Below are positions 1 to 9,716 of a stretch of DNA of 64,000 bases, piece after piece. This stretch comes from Chlorops oryzae. Lineage: Eukaryota > Arthropoda > Insecta > Diptera > Chloropidae. Each line of letters opens with the position of its first letter. The stretch's first letter is position 1. Where the stretch lies: the NCBI GenBank assembly GCA_020466095.1, contig CM035807.1:80000351-80064350 (forward strand), written 5' to 3'. The notes under the pieces were generated by a model. That model saw nothing but the letters and a program-made list of their open reading frames with translations, was not told the DNA's origin and ran no database searches. The translations under genes and the position numbers were made by a program.

Positions 1-178
1 GTTATGCAATTAGAGAATACACAGGGCTGCAATTAAACTCTATTTAAGCCCACATACTTGCACTGCCATAAATTGAGATTGTTTCGTAACATAGTGGGTG
101 GGCCAATAATGTCGGACCCTGGGTTATTTCAAACCCGTCAGGCTTGACCAGACGGGAAATTTAGCTTTCTTCAACAAT
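1..178 (+). mobile_element. 3' tail of a DINE-1/mini-me-like element, cut by the window edge
   Basis: The segment with AATGTCGGACCCTGGG, a hairpin CCCGTC-(loop)-GACGGG at 134-156 and the closing word TTTAGCTTTCTT matches, piece by piece, the 3' end of the fuller copy at 34246-35210. DINE-1/mini-me elements are non-autonomous, Helentron-related repeats that end in a short hairpin. The left part lies outside the window. Membership rests on this internal comparison, not on a database search. Confidence 0.65.
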
Positions 179-270
179 TGTTTCTAAACATGTGTTTGGT
201 ATAGCAAATTTACTTGCTGCTTTAGAGCGTAGAGCCCTTTTAGCGCACATGTATAGTTACAGACCTGCAC

Positions 271-2976
271 AAAAATATTCTACGACAGCATTTTTGTCTG
301 TATTTGTATGAAAATTTCTCTTTCAGCTGCATTCAACTTAGGTGCACATTCGCTTTAACAGCATCCTGTTTTTTTGGTTTTTGAAATAAAATTTCATAGT
401 AAAATATTTCCTTTAACAGGCCTGTTGAAAATTTATCTTTTGAATTCCAAACGCTTTCCTATCGACCTAAAATGCCTTTGCTGTATTAGAATTGTTCAAA
501 AATTTTGATAAAAAATTAATAAAACTGGTTTAATCTCTCATAGAGACTATCATTTGAAAGTTTAAACCATCAAAAAGTTTTAAGCTAGGTTGAAGACGAT
601 AAACCTAAATTTTTTTTCATTTCATTTTATTGCATTTTTTTTATTTCTAGTCAGTTATGAAAGAATTTACCTTTTATTACAAAACTTAAATATTGTTTTT
701 TGTTAATAAAATAAATATTTGGACGGCGTTCTTTTAAGCGCCTTTCAAGTGTTGTTAAAGACATTCTGATATGTTCCTCAAAAATTCAGCAAAAAAATCT
801 GGTAGGTGGTAGTGCATAAAATCATAATGAACTTCGTTCTTATCTAGTGTCCTATGACACAACTCAACTTGTTTTAAAAAAAATTAAAGATTTTTTTTTT
901 TTAATGAGTAGTTATTGTTTTTATTTTTGTTTACTAGACCGTTAGCTACAACTTTGCCAAACACAGTTAACCGATATCTCTAAGTCTTACGGAGCTGTGG
1001 AAGAAAAACTGAGGCTACCACTTTTGACCAAAATCAGCAAGGCTCGCAATGTTTAGGGCTCCATAAAACCAGAACGCCTGCTAAACTCGCGAAACTCAGC
1101 TAGGATTTTACTCACCTTTGGTCATACTATCAAACCTATATAGTGGAAACCCATTATTTTTCCAAAACTTGATTTTTGTGTCACAGTAATATTTAATGTT
1201 GCAATACCGACAATTTTCGTTCCGAAAATTCTTCACATTTGGATAATTGTATCGAAAAAAAAATATATATATATATATTATTATAAAAATGTTAATGTAA
1301 TCCGTAATTAGCCATGAAAATATTGCTGAAAATATTATTACTGCTGATCCCTGGTTAGAGGGCTAAAAACTTTTGTTATATTTCACTTAGTTTTCGAGAT
1401 ATGTATAGGCTTTTAAAAATTTACAAAATAAGTTTTTTTGCATACAATATTTCGAATTAAAAAAAAAGCAATTTCTCAAAAATAAGTAGTAACGATTTGT
1501 ATAGAAAATTTATTAAGCTATTGAAGAGTGCACAAATATCAAAAATAACAATTTTTTTCAGTAAAAATTGGTGGAGAAATGATTAGAGCGCAATTAAAAA
1601 AACTTTGCCACTTTTGTTTATTTTTTATATTTTTCGAATTTTATTTTAAAGTACCAAGAACATGTCATGTAAGTTTGAAGATAGGATATTCATTAGTTTA
1701 GGAGACACAAAGCATTTAACATGCTTACCCAGCAATTTTCCCCCAGGAACAACCATATGAGCCGTTTATTTTGAAAGTGGCATAAGTCACTTTTTTTTTA
1801 AGTCGAGATATTTAAGGGTTTGCGTTTTAAAACGTTTAAAAATATGGATGCTTACTTTCGAGAAGATTTACTTGTATATGTTATCTAATGATACTGACAT
1901 TTTTGAGTGCAAATTTTTTTTTAAAAGTGAAAAGATACCGTTCAATTGTATTTAGTGTTGCCATTAACTCGATTTTTTTGAAAAAGTGACTTATGCCACT
2001 TTCAAAATAAACGGCTCATATGTATGGTATTATGTATTACATATAATACTATATGTGGGAACAACGATGCGAGCGTGTACACTATACAGTTTCCATAGTG
2101 TTGTTGTTGCACGCTCTTCAAATAGCAAAACTGTCGAAGCGCACCTGTGTGTGAGTGGCATTTGTTGTTTTCTTTATTTGCTCATTGCACTTTAATGTGT
2201 TTTTTTGAGAAAGAGAGATTTTCAAAGAGAATAGAAGTAAATAGTTTACAGTTTTTTGTTTTTTTCTTCTTTTTTTTTTGAAACTTTAACTCAATCAGCA
2301 TTGGCGTAATCTTTTTGCATCATGAGAGAGAAAAAGCGAATTTTTTTTTTAGTTTGCTTTTGTGTTTGGTTGCGTGCGTTGGTTAGTTTTAAGTGCGTTT
2401 TTAATCAAAATAAAATAAGTCAAAAAATGCGTCGTAAGCGCCGCAATCTAACTGTTAGTGTGGAAAGACGCTTATTTTCTAGATCAGTCGCTTTTATATT
2501 TTTCTTGATTGAATCGATAACTGACCGTTATTGCGTGCGTTTGCTATTTTTTCGACTCGTTCTATGGCGCACTTAGTAACAGTAACAGTGAATCGAAAGT
2601 TATTAAAACAACCTCCGAAACGCTAGGTAGACACTAAAACAAAAAGAAATACAAATTAAAATTGTATAGCCAACTTTTCGAAAACTGTACCATTAAGGGT
2701 AATACAACGTTAAAACCTTAACAGAACCCAATCTAAGTGAAGTTTGTGTGTGTGCGCCTTGCAGTGTGATGATCCGAAACTCATAAAGCGCGTTAATACT
2801 GATAAACGAAACAAACATTCATTCATTTGAGGTCTTATGTAGACCACAGTAAAGTTCGGACAATTTTCTTCCGAAGCAATGACTCCAAGACTCAGAAAAT
2901 GTTTCTTACCGATAAACTTTTGCTCGAAATAAAAAAAACTTCTGAAAAGCCCGATTTTTAGTGAATAATCGAGGAC
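271..2976. repeat. Tandem duplication, copy 1 (about 2.7 kb unit)
   Basis: The unit starts at AAAAATATTCTACGACAGC and runs to GTGAATAATCGAGGAC, where the same start word follows immediately as copy 2. The offset between copies is 2706 bases at the left and shrinks to about 2662 at the right through small indels. The unit is AT-rich, has an (AT)n tract at 1261-1283 and contains a 261 bp inverted-repeat MITE. Open frames of 69 and 84 codons occur in it, but they begin inside repeats and resemble nothing I know. I see no LTR, transposase or reverse transcriptase. It could be a segmental duplication, part of an unknown element, or a collapsed/expanded assembly artefact. Confidence 0.9.
1758..2018. 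mobile_element. TA-flanked MITE with about 40 bp inverted ends (copy in unit 1)
   Basis: Left end TGAGCCGTTTATTTTGAAAG continues as TGGCATAAGTCACTTTTT, and the right end at about 1975-2018 is its exact reverse complement apart from the last few bases. TA dinucleotides flank both ends (1756-1757, 2019-2020), which suggests a Tc1/mariner-type target choice. At 261 bp with no coding capacity it is a typical MITE. A diverged relative sits at 11083-11316. Confidence 0.8.
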
Positions 2977-5631
2977 AAAAATATTCTACGACAGCATTTT
3001 TGTCTGTATTTGTATGAAAATTTCTCTTTCAGCTGCATTCAACTTAGGTGCACATTCGCTTTAACAGCATCCTGTTTTTGGTTTTTGAAATAAAATTTCA
3101 TAGTAAAATTTTCCTTTAACAGGCCTGTTGAAAATTTATCTTTTGAATTCCAAACGCTTTCCTATCGACCTAAAATGCCTTTGCTGTATTAGAATTGTTC
3201 AAAAATTTTGATAAAAAATTAATAAAACTGGTTTAATCTCTCATAGAGACTATCATTTGAAAGTTTAAACCATCAAAAAGTTTAAGCTAGGTTGAAGACG
3301 ATAAACCTACATTTTTTTTCATTTCATTTTATTGCATTTTTTTTATTTCTAGTCAGTTATGAAAGAATTTACCTTTTATTACAAAAGTTAAATATTTTTT
3401 TTTGTTAATAAAATAAATATTTGGACGGCGTTCTTTTAAGCGCCTTTCAAGTGTTGTTAAAGACATTCTGATATATTCCTCAAAAATTCAGCAAAAAAAT
3501 CTGGTAGGTGGTAGTGCATAAAATCATAATGAACTTCGTTCTTATCTAGTGTCCTATGACACAACTCAACTTGTTTTAAAAAATATTAAAGATTTTTTTT
3601 TTTAATGAGTAGTTATTGTTTTTATTTTTGTTTACTAGACCGTTAGCTACAACTTTGCCAAACACAGTTAACCGATATCTCTAAGTCTTACGGAGCTGTG
3701 GAAGAAAAACTGAGGCTACCACTTTTGACCAAAATCAGCAAGGCTCGCAATGTTTAGGGCTCCATAAAACCAGAACGCCTGCTAAACTCGCGAAACTCAG
3801 CTAGGATTTTACTCACCTTTGGTCATACTATCAAACCTATATAGTGGAAACCCATTATTTTTCCAAAACTTGATTTTTGTGTCACAGTAATATTTAATGT
3901 TGCAATACCGACAATTTTCGTTCCGAAAATTCTTCACATTTGGATAATTGTATCGAAAAAAAAAATATATAGATATATATTATTATAAAAATGTTAATGT
4001 AATCCGTAATTAGCCATGAAAATATTGCTGAAAATATTATTACTGCTGATCCCTGGTTAGAGGGCTAAAAACTTTTTTTATATTTCACTTAGTTTTCGAG
4101 ATATGTATAGGCTTTTAAAAATTTGCAAAATAAGTTTTTTTGCATACAATATTTCGAATTAAAAAAAAAGCAATTTCTCAAAAATAAGTAGTAACGATTT
4201 GTATAGAAAATTTATTAAGCTATTGAAGAGTGCACAAATATCAAAAATAACAATTTTTTTCAGTAAAAATTGGTGGAGAAATGATTAGAGCGCAATTAAA
4301 AAAACTTTGCCACTTTTGTTTATTTTTTATATTTTTCGAATTTTATTTTAAAGTACCAAGAACATGTCATGTAAGTTTGAAGAAAGGATATTCATTAGTT
4401 TAGGAGACACAAAGCATTTAACATGCCTACCCAGCAATTTTCCCCCAGGAACAACCATAAGAGCCGTTTATTTTGAAAGTGGCATAAGTCACTTTTTTTT
4501 TAAGGGTTTGCGTTTTAAAACGTTTAAAAATATGGATGCTTACTTTCGAGAAGATTTACTTGTATATGTTATCTAATGATGCTGACATTTTTGAGTGCAA
4601 ATTTTTTAAAAATGAAAAGATACCGTTCAATTGTATTTAGTGTTGCCATTAACTCGATTTTTTTGAAAAAGTGACTTATGCCACTTTAAAAATAAACGGC
4701 TCATATGTATGGTATTATGTATTACATATAATACTATATGTGGGAACAACGATGCGAGCGTGTACACTATACAGTTTCCATAGTGTTGTTGTTGCACGCT
4801 CTTCAAATAGCAAAACTGTCGAAGCGCACCTGTGTGTGAGTGGCATTTGTTGTTTTCTTTATTTGCTCATTGCACTTTAATGTGTTTTTTTGAGAAAGAG
4901 AGATTTTCAAAGAGAATAGAAGTAAATAGTTTACAGTTTTTTGTTTTTTTCTTCTTTTTTTTTTAAACTTTAACTCAATCAGCATTGGCGTAATCTTTTT
5001 GCATCATGAGAGAGAAAAAGCGAATTTTTTTTAGTTTGCTTTTGTGTTTGGTTGCGTGCGTTGGTTAGTTTTAAGTGCGTTTTTAATCAAAATAAAATAA
5101 GTCAAAAAATGCGTCGTAAGCGCCGCAATCTAACTGTTAGTGTGGAAAGACGCTTATTTTCTAGATCAGTCGCTTTTATATTTTTCTTGATTGAATCGAT
5201 AACTGACCGTTATTGCGTGCGTTTGCTATTTTTTCGACTCGTTCTATGGCGCACTTAGTAACAGTAACAGTGAATCGAAAGTTATTAAAACAACCTCCGC
5301 GCGGTGACACAAAACAAAAAGAAATACAATTTCAAAATTGTATAGCCAACTTTTCGAAAACTGTACCATTAAGGGTAATACAACGTTAAAACCTTAACAG
5401 AACCCAATCTAAGTGAAGTTTGTGTGTGTGCGCCGTGCAGTGTGATGATCCGAAACTCATAAAGCGCGTTAATACTGATAAACGAAAAAACATTCATTCT
5501 TGAGGTTTAAACACAGTAAAGTTCGGACAATTTTTTCGAAGCAATGACTCCAAGACTCGAAAATGTTTCTACCGATAAACTTTTGCTCGAAAAAAAAAAA
5601 TTTAAAAGCCCATTTTTAGTGAATATCGAGG
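2977..5631. repeat. Tandem duplication, copy 2
   Basis: Near-identical repeat of 271-2976. Differences include a 14 bp loss near 4500, substitutions near 5300 (GCGCGGTGACAC against ACGCTAGGTAGACAC) and a cluster of single-base losses between about 5490 and 5631. It ends at ATATCGAGG, after which the sequence departs (TGCGCGC...). The clustering of one-base deletions at one end suggests either decay or uncorrected read errors in this copy. Confidence 0.9.
4460..4703. mobile_element. TA-flanked MITE (copy in unit 2)
   Basis: Same element as 1758-2018, carried along by the duplication. The right end has one substitution (CTTTAAAAATAAACGG) and the left end begins AGAGCCG instead of TGAGCCG. The shared flanks show that it was present before the unit duplicated. 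Confidence 0.8.
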
Positions 5632-5642
5632 TGCGCGCAACT

Positions 5643-5686
5643 TTTCAAAATTTGAAAAAACAAAATTGTTTTTCCAAATTTTGAAA
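5643..5686. repeat. 44 bp AT-rich hairpin at the edge of the tandem duplication
   Basis: TTTCAAAATTTG pairs perfectly with CAAATTTTGAAA, and the inner AAAAACAA/TTGTTTTT extends the stem to about 20 bp around a two-base AA centre. It begins 12 bases after the right breakpoint of copy 2 and is absent from the copy 1/copy 2 junction. Confidence 0.85.
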
Positions 5687-6237
5687 TTCGGCTTGAAACC
5701 CCAACATTTACAAAAGAAAAAAATGTAGCCCTGCTTTGGGGAAAACACGTGGAAAAAGTCGATTTAAAAAAAATTGTTTTAAAACCCTATATTGTTTTAA
5801 AAAGCCTCAAACTATGCACAGTACATTGACAATACCTCATACCAGTTTTTGGCGAATCGATCAGTTTCCGGCTATGGTGAACCGTGTGATCCAATGCATT
5901 TTCCGGTCTGCTTTTCAATTTCTATGATAATCATATATGTATGTAGCTTTCCAGTAACATTTCCCATATTAGAATCCAATTTAGAATTTGTCGAATTGTT
6001 TTATCTTTCCAAGAGAAAGTTCTCCGAAAATTTTGAAAGACAACGCCTGCCTGATAGTGTAATATATTAACCCTACAGCCTTCAAAATTCTCTAGACTGC
6101 TTACGTTTTTATTAAAATGTATACATAACCTACATTTTAAATTATTGTTGTAAGAAATTGAATATTGAAAAAACTTTCTTACCAGTCAGTCCTGTTAATT
6201 TAGGTTTCATCTGTGGAAGAATTCCTAGTAGGGAAGC
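5687..6237. other. No recognised feature
   Basis: AT-rich single-copy-looking sequence. The open frames of 63 and 73 codons overlap each other in different frames and show no known motif. No RNA gene or repeat was seen. Confidence 0.5.
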
Positions 6238-6572
6238 CAGGCCCGTAGAGACAAATTAGGGGCCCGGGGGATTATTTTTCGGTTGGCCCCCTCATAAAAA
6301 AAACGTATGACAAAAAAAAAAAAAGGTCCCAAAGGTGTGATGTTAATTGTACATGATATGCTTCGGTTACATATTGCCAAAAAATATTGTAAACATTTGC
6401 GGGCCCCCTCATCAAGAAGTGCGACCAAAAAAAAAAGGTTCCAAGGTGCCAACTTCATTGAACAATATATAATTCGGTTTCATATTTTTTTTTTAATTCA
6501 ACATTTACAGGCTCCTTCAAAAAGCCCGGGCCCGGGGGGAAATCTCCCTTTTCCCCCTTCTCTACAGACCTG
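6238..6572. mobile_element. hAT-type MITE, CAGGCCYGTAGAGA family, long copy
   Basis: Ends are CAGGCCCGTAGAGAC at the left and TCTCTACAGACCTG at the right, imperfect inverted repeats. Flanking octamers are AGGGAAGC (6230-6237) and AGGTAAGC (6573-6580), 7 of 8 identical, the target length of hAT transposases. The interior has two diverged copies of a unit of about 100 bp, each starting GGCCCCCTCAT and running through poly(A), AGGT(T/C)CCAA and a TTCGGTT.CATAT word. There is no transposase. The same family occurs at 38402-38563. Confidence 0.8.
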
Positions 6573-7200
6573 AGGTAAGCTGAATTGTGATATACGCCTT
6601 TATAATGGCGATGTTATGGAGATATGAAATATCGAAATCGATATCGTACCGGCTTGAAAAGTTATTGAGATCGAAAGGTCACAAAAATTAGTTTTTCGCA
6701 AATGTTTCGCTACATTTTACTCTCAGGTCAATCGAGTTTACTACGAAAATTTTCTTCGTAAAATTATCTATGAAAATTGTCTTAAAAATATTTCTGTATT
6801 AGGATTAGCGCGCTGTAATAATAAAGTTCTGTACAAGAAAGTGGAAATTGCTTATGACAGTTCTTTTATTTAAAAACACTCTTTTCAACACGTATTCAAT
6901 GTGTACGGGTATTCAATGTGTTCGGGCACACGTCTGTAGGAAAGAAGGTTTTTTGACTTTTAACTTATAGAAATCTGTTTTCCACAGATTCTTATCTTAA
7001 GTCAAATTAAGTTTTCAGTAACTGCTCCCATAGAAAATGTACTAAACACATCAAGTCAGCTGATTAAATAAGTAAAGTCAAGTAACGTTCAATCAAGAGT
7101 AACTGAGCCTTAAAATTTGGCCAAGTTAATTTTGAGATTCTACATAAGGAACGATTTTTCCACTTAATCTCAGCTTTCATTAAATACTTAATAATTAAAA
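6573..7200. other. No recognised feature
   Basis: I see no gene. There is a short near-repeat, GTGTACGGGTATTCAATGTG followed by TTCGGGCACAC, around 6890-6930, and a palindromic ATCGAAATCGATATCG word near 6630. Nothing else stands out. Confidence 0.5.
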
Positions 7201-7586
7201 ATGCGGTCTTTCATTGTTTCCAGAGGTGCTGCTACGCGCAAAGACACATTGACATCTAATAAAAACCCCCTTTTGGTGAGCTCATCTGCTGCCTCATGCT
7301 CTTCTATGCCACAGTGTCCCGGTAACCAAACCAGAGTCACCCTCAAATAATTAGAAAGACGATTAAGCTCCTGCTTACTTACTACTTTCCACTTATCTTT
7401 TAGAGCCGCTTGGGTGTCTACAAAAATTGATATACTTATTTTTTTTACTGTACCCGCCTAGGGCCACAGTATTGCAGGCTTCCCTTATGGCCATGATTTC
7501 TGACTGAAAAACGCTGGGCACACCTAGGAGCCTCATACATTTTGATAGTCCTAACTCATTCGAGAAGACCCCTGCTTCCACTCTAT
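7201..7586 (-). pseudogene. Degenerate RNase H domain of a jockey/I-type non-LTR retrotransposon
   Basis: Read on the minus strand, the translation has the order expected of the RNase H in insect non-LTR retrotransposons: AGVFSNEL, then PSVFQSEIMAI (catalytic Glu), then ISIFVDTQAAL (catalytic Asp), then VWLPGHCGIEEHEAADEL (last catalytic Asp in AADEL). RNase H removes the RNA template strand after reverse transcription. The first part and second part are in different frames, with a shift at or near the eight-T run at 7439-7446. The first catalytic Asp (TDGS motif) and the reverse transcriptase are not present upstream. It is a dead fragment. A second, different fragment of such an element lies at 52384. 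Confidence 0.8.
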
Positions 7587-7749
7587 AAAGTCAGTTTAAG
7601 GTTTAAAACAAAGTGCCCTCCGGACAAAAGGCTTACTAAAAATGCATATGTGCAAAGATTATGTTCGTTGTTTATAAGCGGTGTAACCTATTGTATTTAT
7701 GTATTCGGCAATCCATACATCTGGGGAATGATTGCAAACGTGTATATAA

Positions 7750-7860
7750 ATGTAGGTTAGGTTAGGTTAGTGTGGCTGCCATAAAAGTTCACACTTAGAC
7801 ACCAATGTACATAAATGGATTCGGGTGCTTCCTCAGATGGCGAAATTTCGAAAAGTTTCC
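7750..7860 (-). repeat. Possible non-LTR 3' tail ending in (TAACC)n
   Basis: On the minus strand the sequence reads ATGGCAGCCACACTAACC followed by two more TAACC units (7752-7770). Short TAACC tails following a GC-richer stretch are what I recall from ends of some fly non-LTR retrotransposons. No coding motif is visible, so the assignment is tentative. Confidence 0.3.
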
Positions 7861-8030
7861 GGGCTACCTCGCCATTCGGTTCTATTACCTAAACAACGAA
7901 CTGGTGATTTTTATATTTCTTACATTGAGTTTTAGGGGTCGCTACCAGTAAATGAAAAGTTGGAAAACGTATTCTTTTAAGGTTCGGCCCAGCGAGAAAA
8001 TTAAAAAAAATAAAAAAAAAAATATATATA

Positions 8031-9317
8031 TTGGTGTAGTAAAAAGAAATCCATTATTTTTGCATTAAATTGAGGGCTTTATTTAAGATAGTTAGAATGA
8101 CCCGATTTAGGTCAAATATGCGCCGTTTTGTTCGATAACTTGTTGCCATTTTAAAGGTAATTTCATTATGCCTCTCTCATAGAAGCCCTCGTTCCTATTA
8201 GCAAAAAATTGAGACAGTCGAATTTCAGAAGCCTCTCTTGAAGCGAATGTTTCACCAGCAAAATTGTTCGCCATGGACAGGAACAGATGGTAATCACTTG
8301 GTGCCAGGTCCGGACTATAAGGTGGATGCAGAAGAACCTCCCAACCAAACTCCCGGAGCTTCTGGCGAGTCACTATCGATGTGTGTGGCCTGGCGTTGTT
8401 CTGATGGAACGCAATTCCTCTCCTATTGGCCAAAGCTGGCCGCTTATGGGCGATTGCTTCCTTCAGACGGTCCAATTGTTGACAGTAGAGTTCCGAGTTA
8501 AGAGTTTTGCCGTATGGGAGCAGCTCATAGTAGATAATTCCCTGCCAATCCCACCAAACACACAGCAAAACCTTCCTGGCCGTCAATCCTGGCTTGGCCA
8601 CCGTTTCCGCCGGTTCACCGTGTTTCGACCACGACCGTTTTCGCTTGACGTTGTCGTAAGTGACCCACTTTTCATCACCAGTCACCAACCGCTTCAGAAA
8701 TGGGTCGATTTTGTTGCAGTTCAGCAGCGATTCGCAGATGGAAATTCGGTCTGTGAGGTTTTTTTGCGTTAACTCGTGTGGCACCCATACATCGAGCTTC
8801 TTTGTGTATCCAGCCTTATTCAAATGGTTCCAAACGGTTTTTTGTGCAATCTTTAGCTCTTTTGCAATCGAAACAGTGCTAACATGACGGTCGGACTCGA
8901 TAATTTCCATGAATTTATGGACATTTTCGACAATTGGCCTTCCAGTGCGTGGTGCATCCTTGACATCGAAGTTACCGGAACGGAATCGACGAAACCAAAA
9001 TTGCGCATGATTGGCTGTTACAGTATCAGGTCCATAAACGCTATTCACATTTTCAGCCGCCTGGCTTGCGTTTTCTCCCTTATCGAAGAAAAACTGTAAA
9101 ATGTAGCGAATTTTCTCTTTTCTGATGTCCATCTTTGACAAGCTCTCAAACAAAACTGAATCAATCAATCAAAAAAGTGTCAAAAAAGCTTTTTTAGTAG
9201 GAACTGTCATCTTTCTAATGCCCCCTAGCGGAACACGATCGGACTTATACAACGCGAGATGCAGATAAATAACGCCATCTATTGGAAAAATAATGGATTT
9301 CTTTTTACTACACCTAA
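8031..9317 (-). mobile_element. Full-length mariner element
   Basis: Inverted ends of about 31 bp read GGTGTAGTAAAAAGAAATCC inward on both sides, preceded by TTA at the right end but only TT at the left, so one base is missing there. A TA dinucleotide precedes the left end inside an (AT)n tract; the right flank (TT after CCTAA) has lost its TA. The interior is one uninterrupted transposase frame with an AATAAA signal just after it (minus strand). Length of about 1.29 kb is normal for mariner. A truncated sister copy lies at 13539-13814. Confidence 0.95.
8107..9168 (-). CDS. Mariner transposase, intact frame but second catalytic Asp replaced by Asn
   Basis: Encodes 353 residues of a mariner (IS630-Tc1-mariner) DNA transposase, which cuts out the element and inserts it at TA. 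The N-terminal part has the two helix-turn-helix regions that bind the inverted repeats (about residues 15-70 ending in GRP, and 95-120), followed by the linker signature WVPHEL (128-133). The catalytic part has the first Asp in TGDEKW (D165), the third in PSDYHLF (D292), and between them HQNNARPH, where the family has HQDNARPH or HDNARPH. Residue 257 is thus Asn; spacing 257 to 292 fits the DD34D pattern. The codon is AAC (plus-strand 8398-8400), one G-to-A transition from GAC. A start at residue 13 (MDIRKEKIRYI) would better match family length. The frame has no stop or shift, so inactivation must be recent. Expected to be catalytically dead but could still bind ends. Confidence 0.93.
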   Translation of the reverse strand: MIDSVLFESLSKMDIRKEKIRYILQFFFDKGENASQAAENVNSVYGPDTVTANHAQFWFRRFRSGNFDVKDAPRTGRPIVENVHKFMEIIESDRHVSTVSIAKELKIAQKTVWNHLNKAGYTKKLDVWVPHELTQKNLTDRISICESLLNCNKIDPFLKRLVTGDEKWVTYDNVKRKRSWSKHGEPAETVAKPGLTARKVLLCVWWDWQGIIYYELLPYGKTLNSELYCQQLDRLKEAIAHKRPALANRRGIAFHQNNARPHTSIVTRQKLREFGWEVLLHPPYSPDLAPSDYHLFLSMANNFAGETFASREASEIRLSQFFANRNEGFYERGIMKLPLKWQQVIEQNGAYLT

Positions 9318-9459
9318 TTCAAAAAAACAAAACAAATAAAAAAAATTTTTTTTTTTTTCATTAATATACAAATTGACCAAAAATCGACCCATTTGTATAT
9401 ACTCCACGGTCTAGTCCACATGTGGAAAAACTGTTACAAGTTATATAGGCGGTCATTTT

Positions 9460-9716
9460 TACTCAGGATCGCTCTCGGGGCCCACCGTACCTGGGTGCTA
9501 AATTTTGACTTGATTGGTTCAGGCGTTTCGAAGGAGATTCGATCACAGGCGAATGAATAGATGGAAGGACAGACAGACGGACGGACGGATGGATGGAAAA
9601 ACGGACTCGTCTTAATCGATTCGGTTTTCGATCCTGATTAAAAATTTTAAAATTTTTCTATATCTACGGAGCTAAGTTCTAGCTGTTGCCAGATCTTCAC
9701 AAAACTAATATAACAA
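9460..9716 (-). mobile_element. DINE-1/mini-me-like fragment, reverse orientation
   Basis: Read on the minus strand it carries, in order, the words found at 34260-34510 on the plus strand: TTAGTTTTGTGAAGATCT, the GATC..GAAAACCGAATCGATT core, a short (GTCY)n tract at about 9566-9592 and the AACGCCTGAACCAATCAAG word. The element is degenerate and its 3' tandem part and hairpin are missing. Confidence 0.7.

Noticed and set aside
416..428. AACAGGCCTGTT as another CAGGCC MITE end
   Set aside because: Short palindrome only; lacks the GTAGAGA continuation and a partner.
1986..2195. 69-codon frame repeated at 4671-4880
   Set aside because: It starts inside a MITE end and is preserved only because the whole 2.7 kb unit is duplicated; no motif.
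2322..2576. 84-codon frame repeated at 5052-5258
   Set aside because: Low-complexity, no domain, and its start differs between the two copies.
7752..7770. TTAGG-like telomere repeat
   Set aside because: Only three units, interstitial, and flies have lost TTAGG telomeres; better explained as a retrotransposon tail.
8287..8772. 161-codon frame on the plus strand
   Set aside because: Antisense shadow of the mariner transposase.
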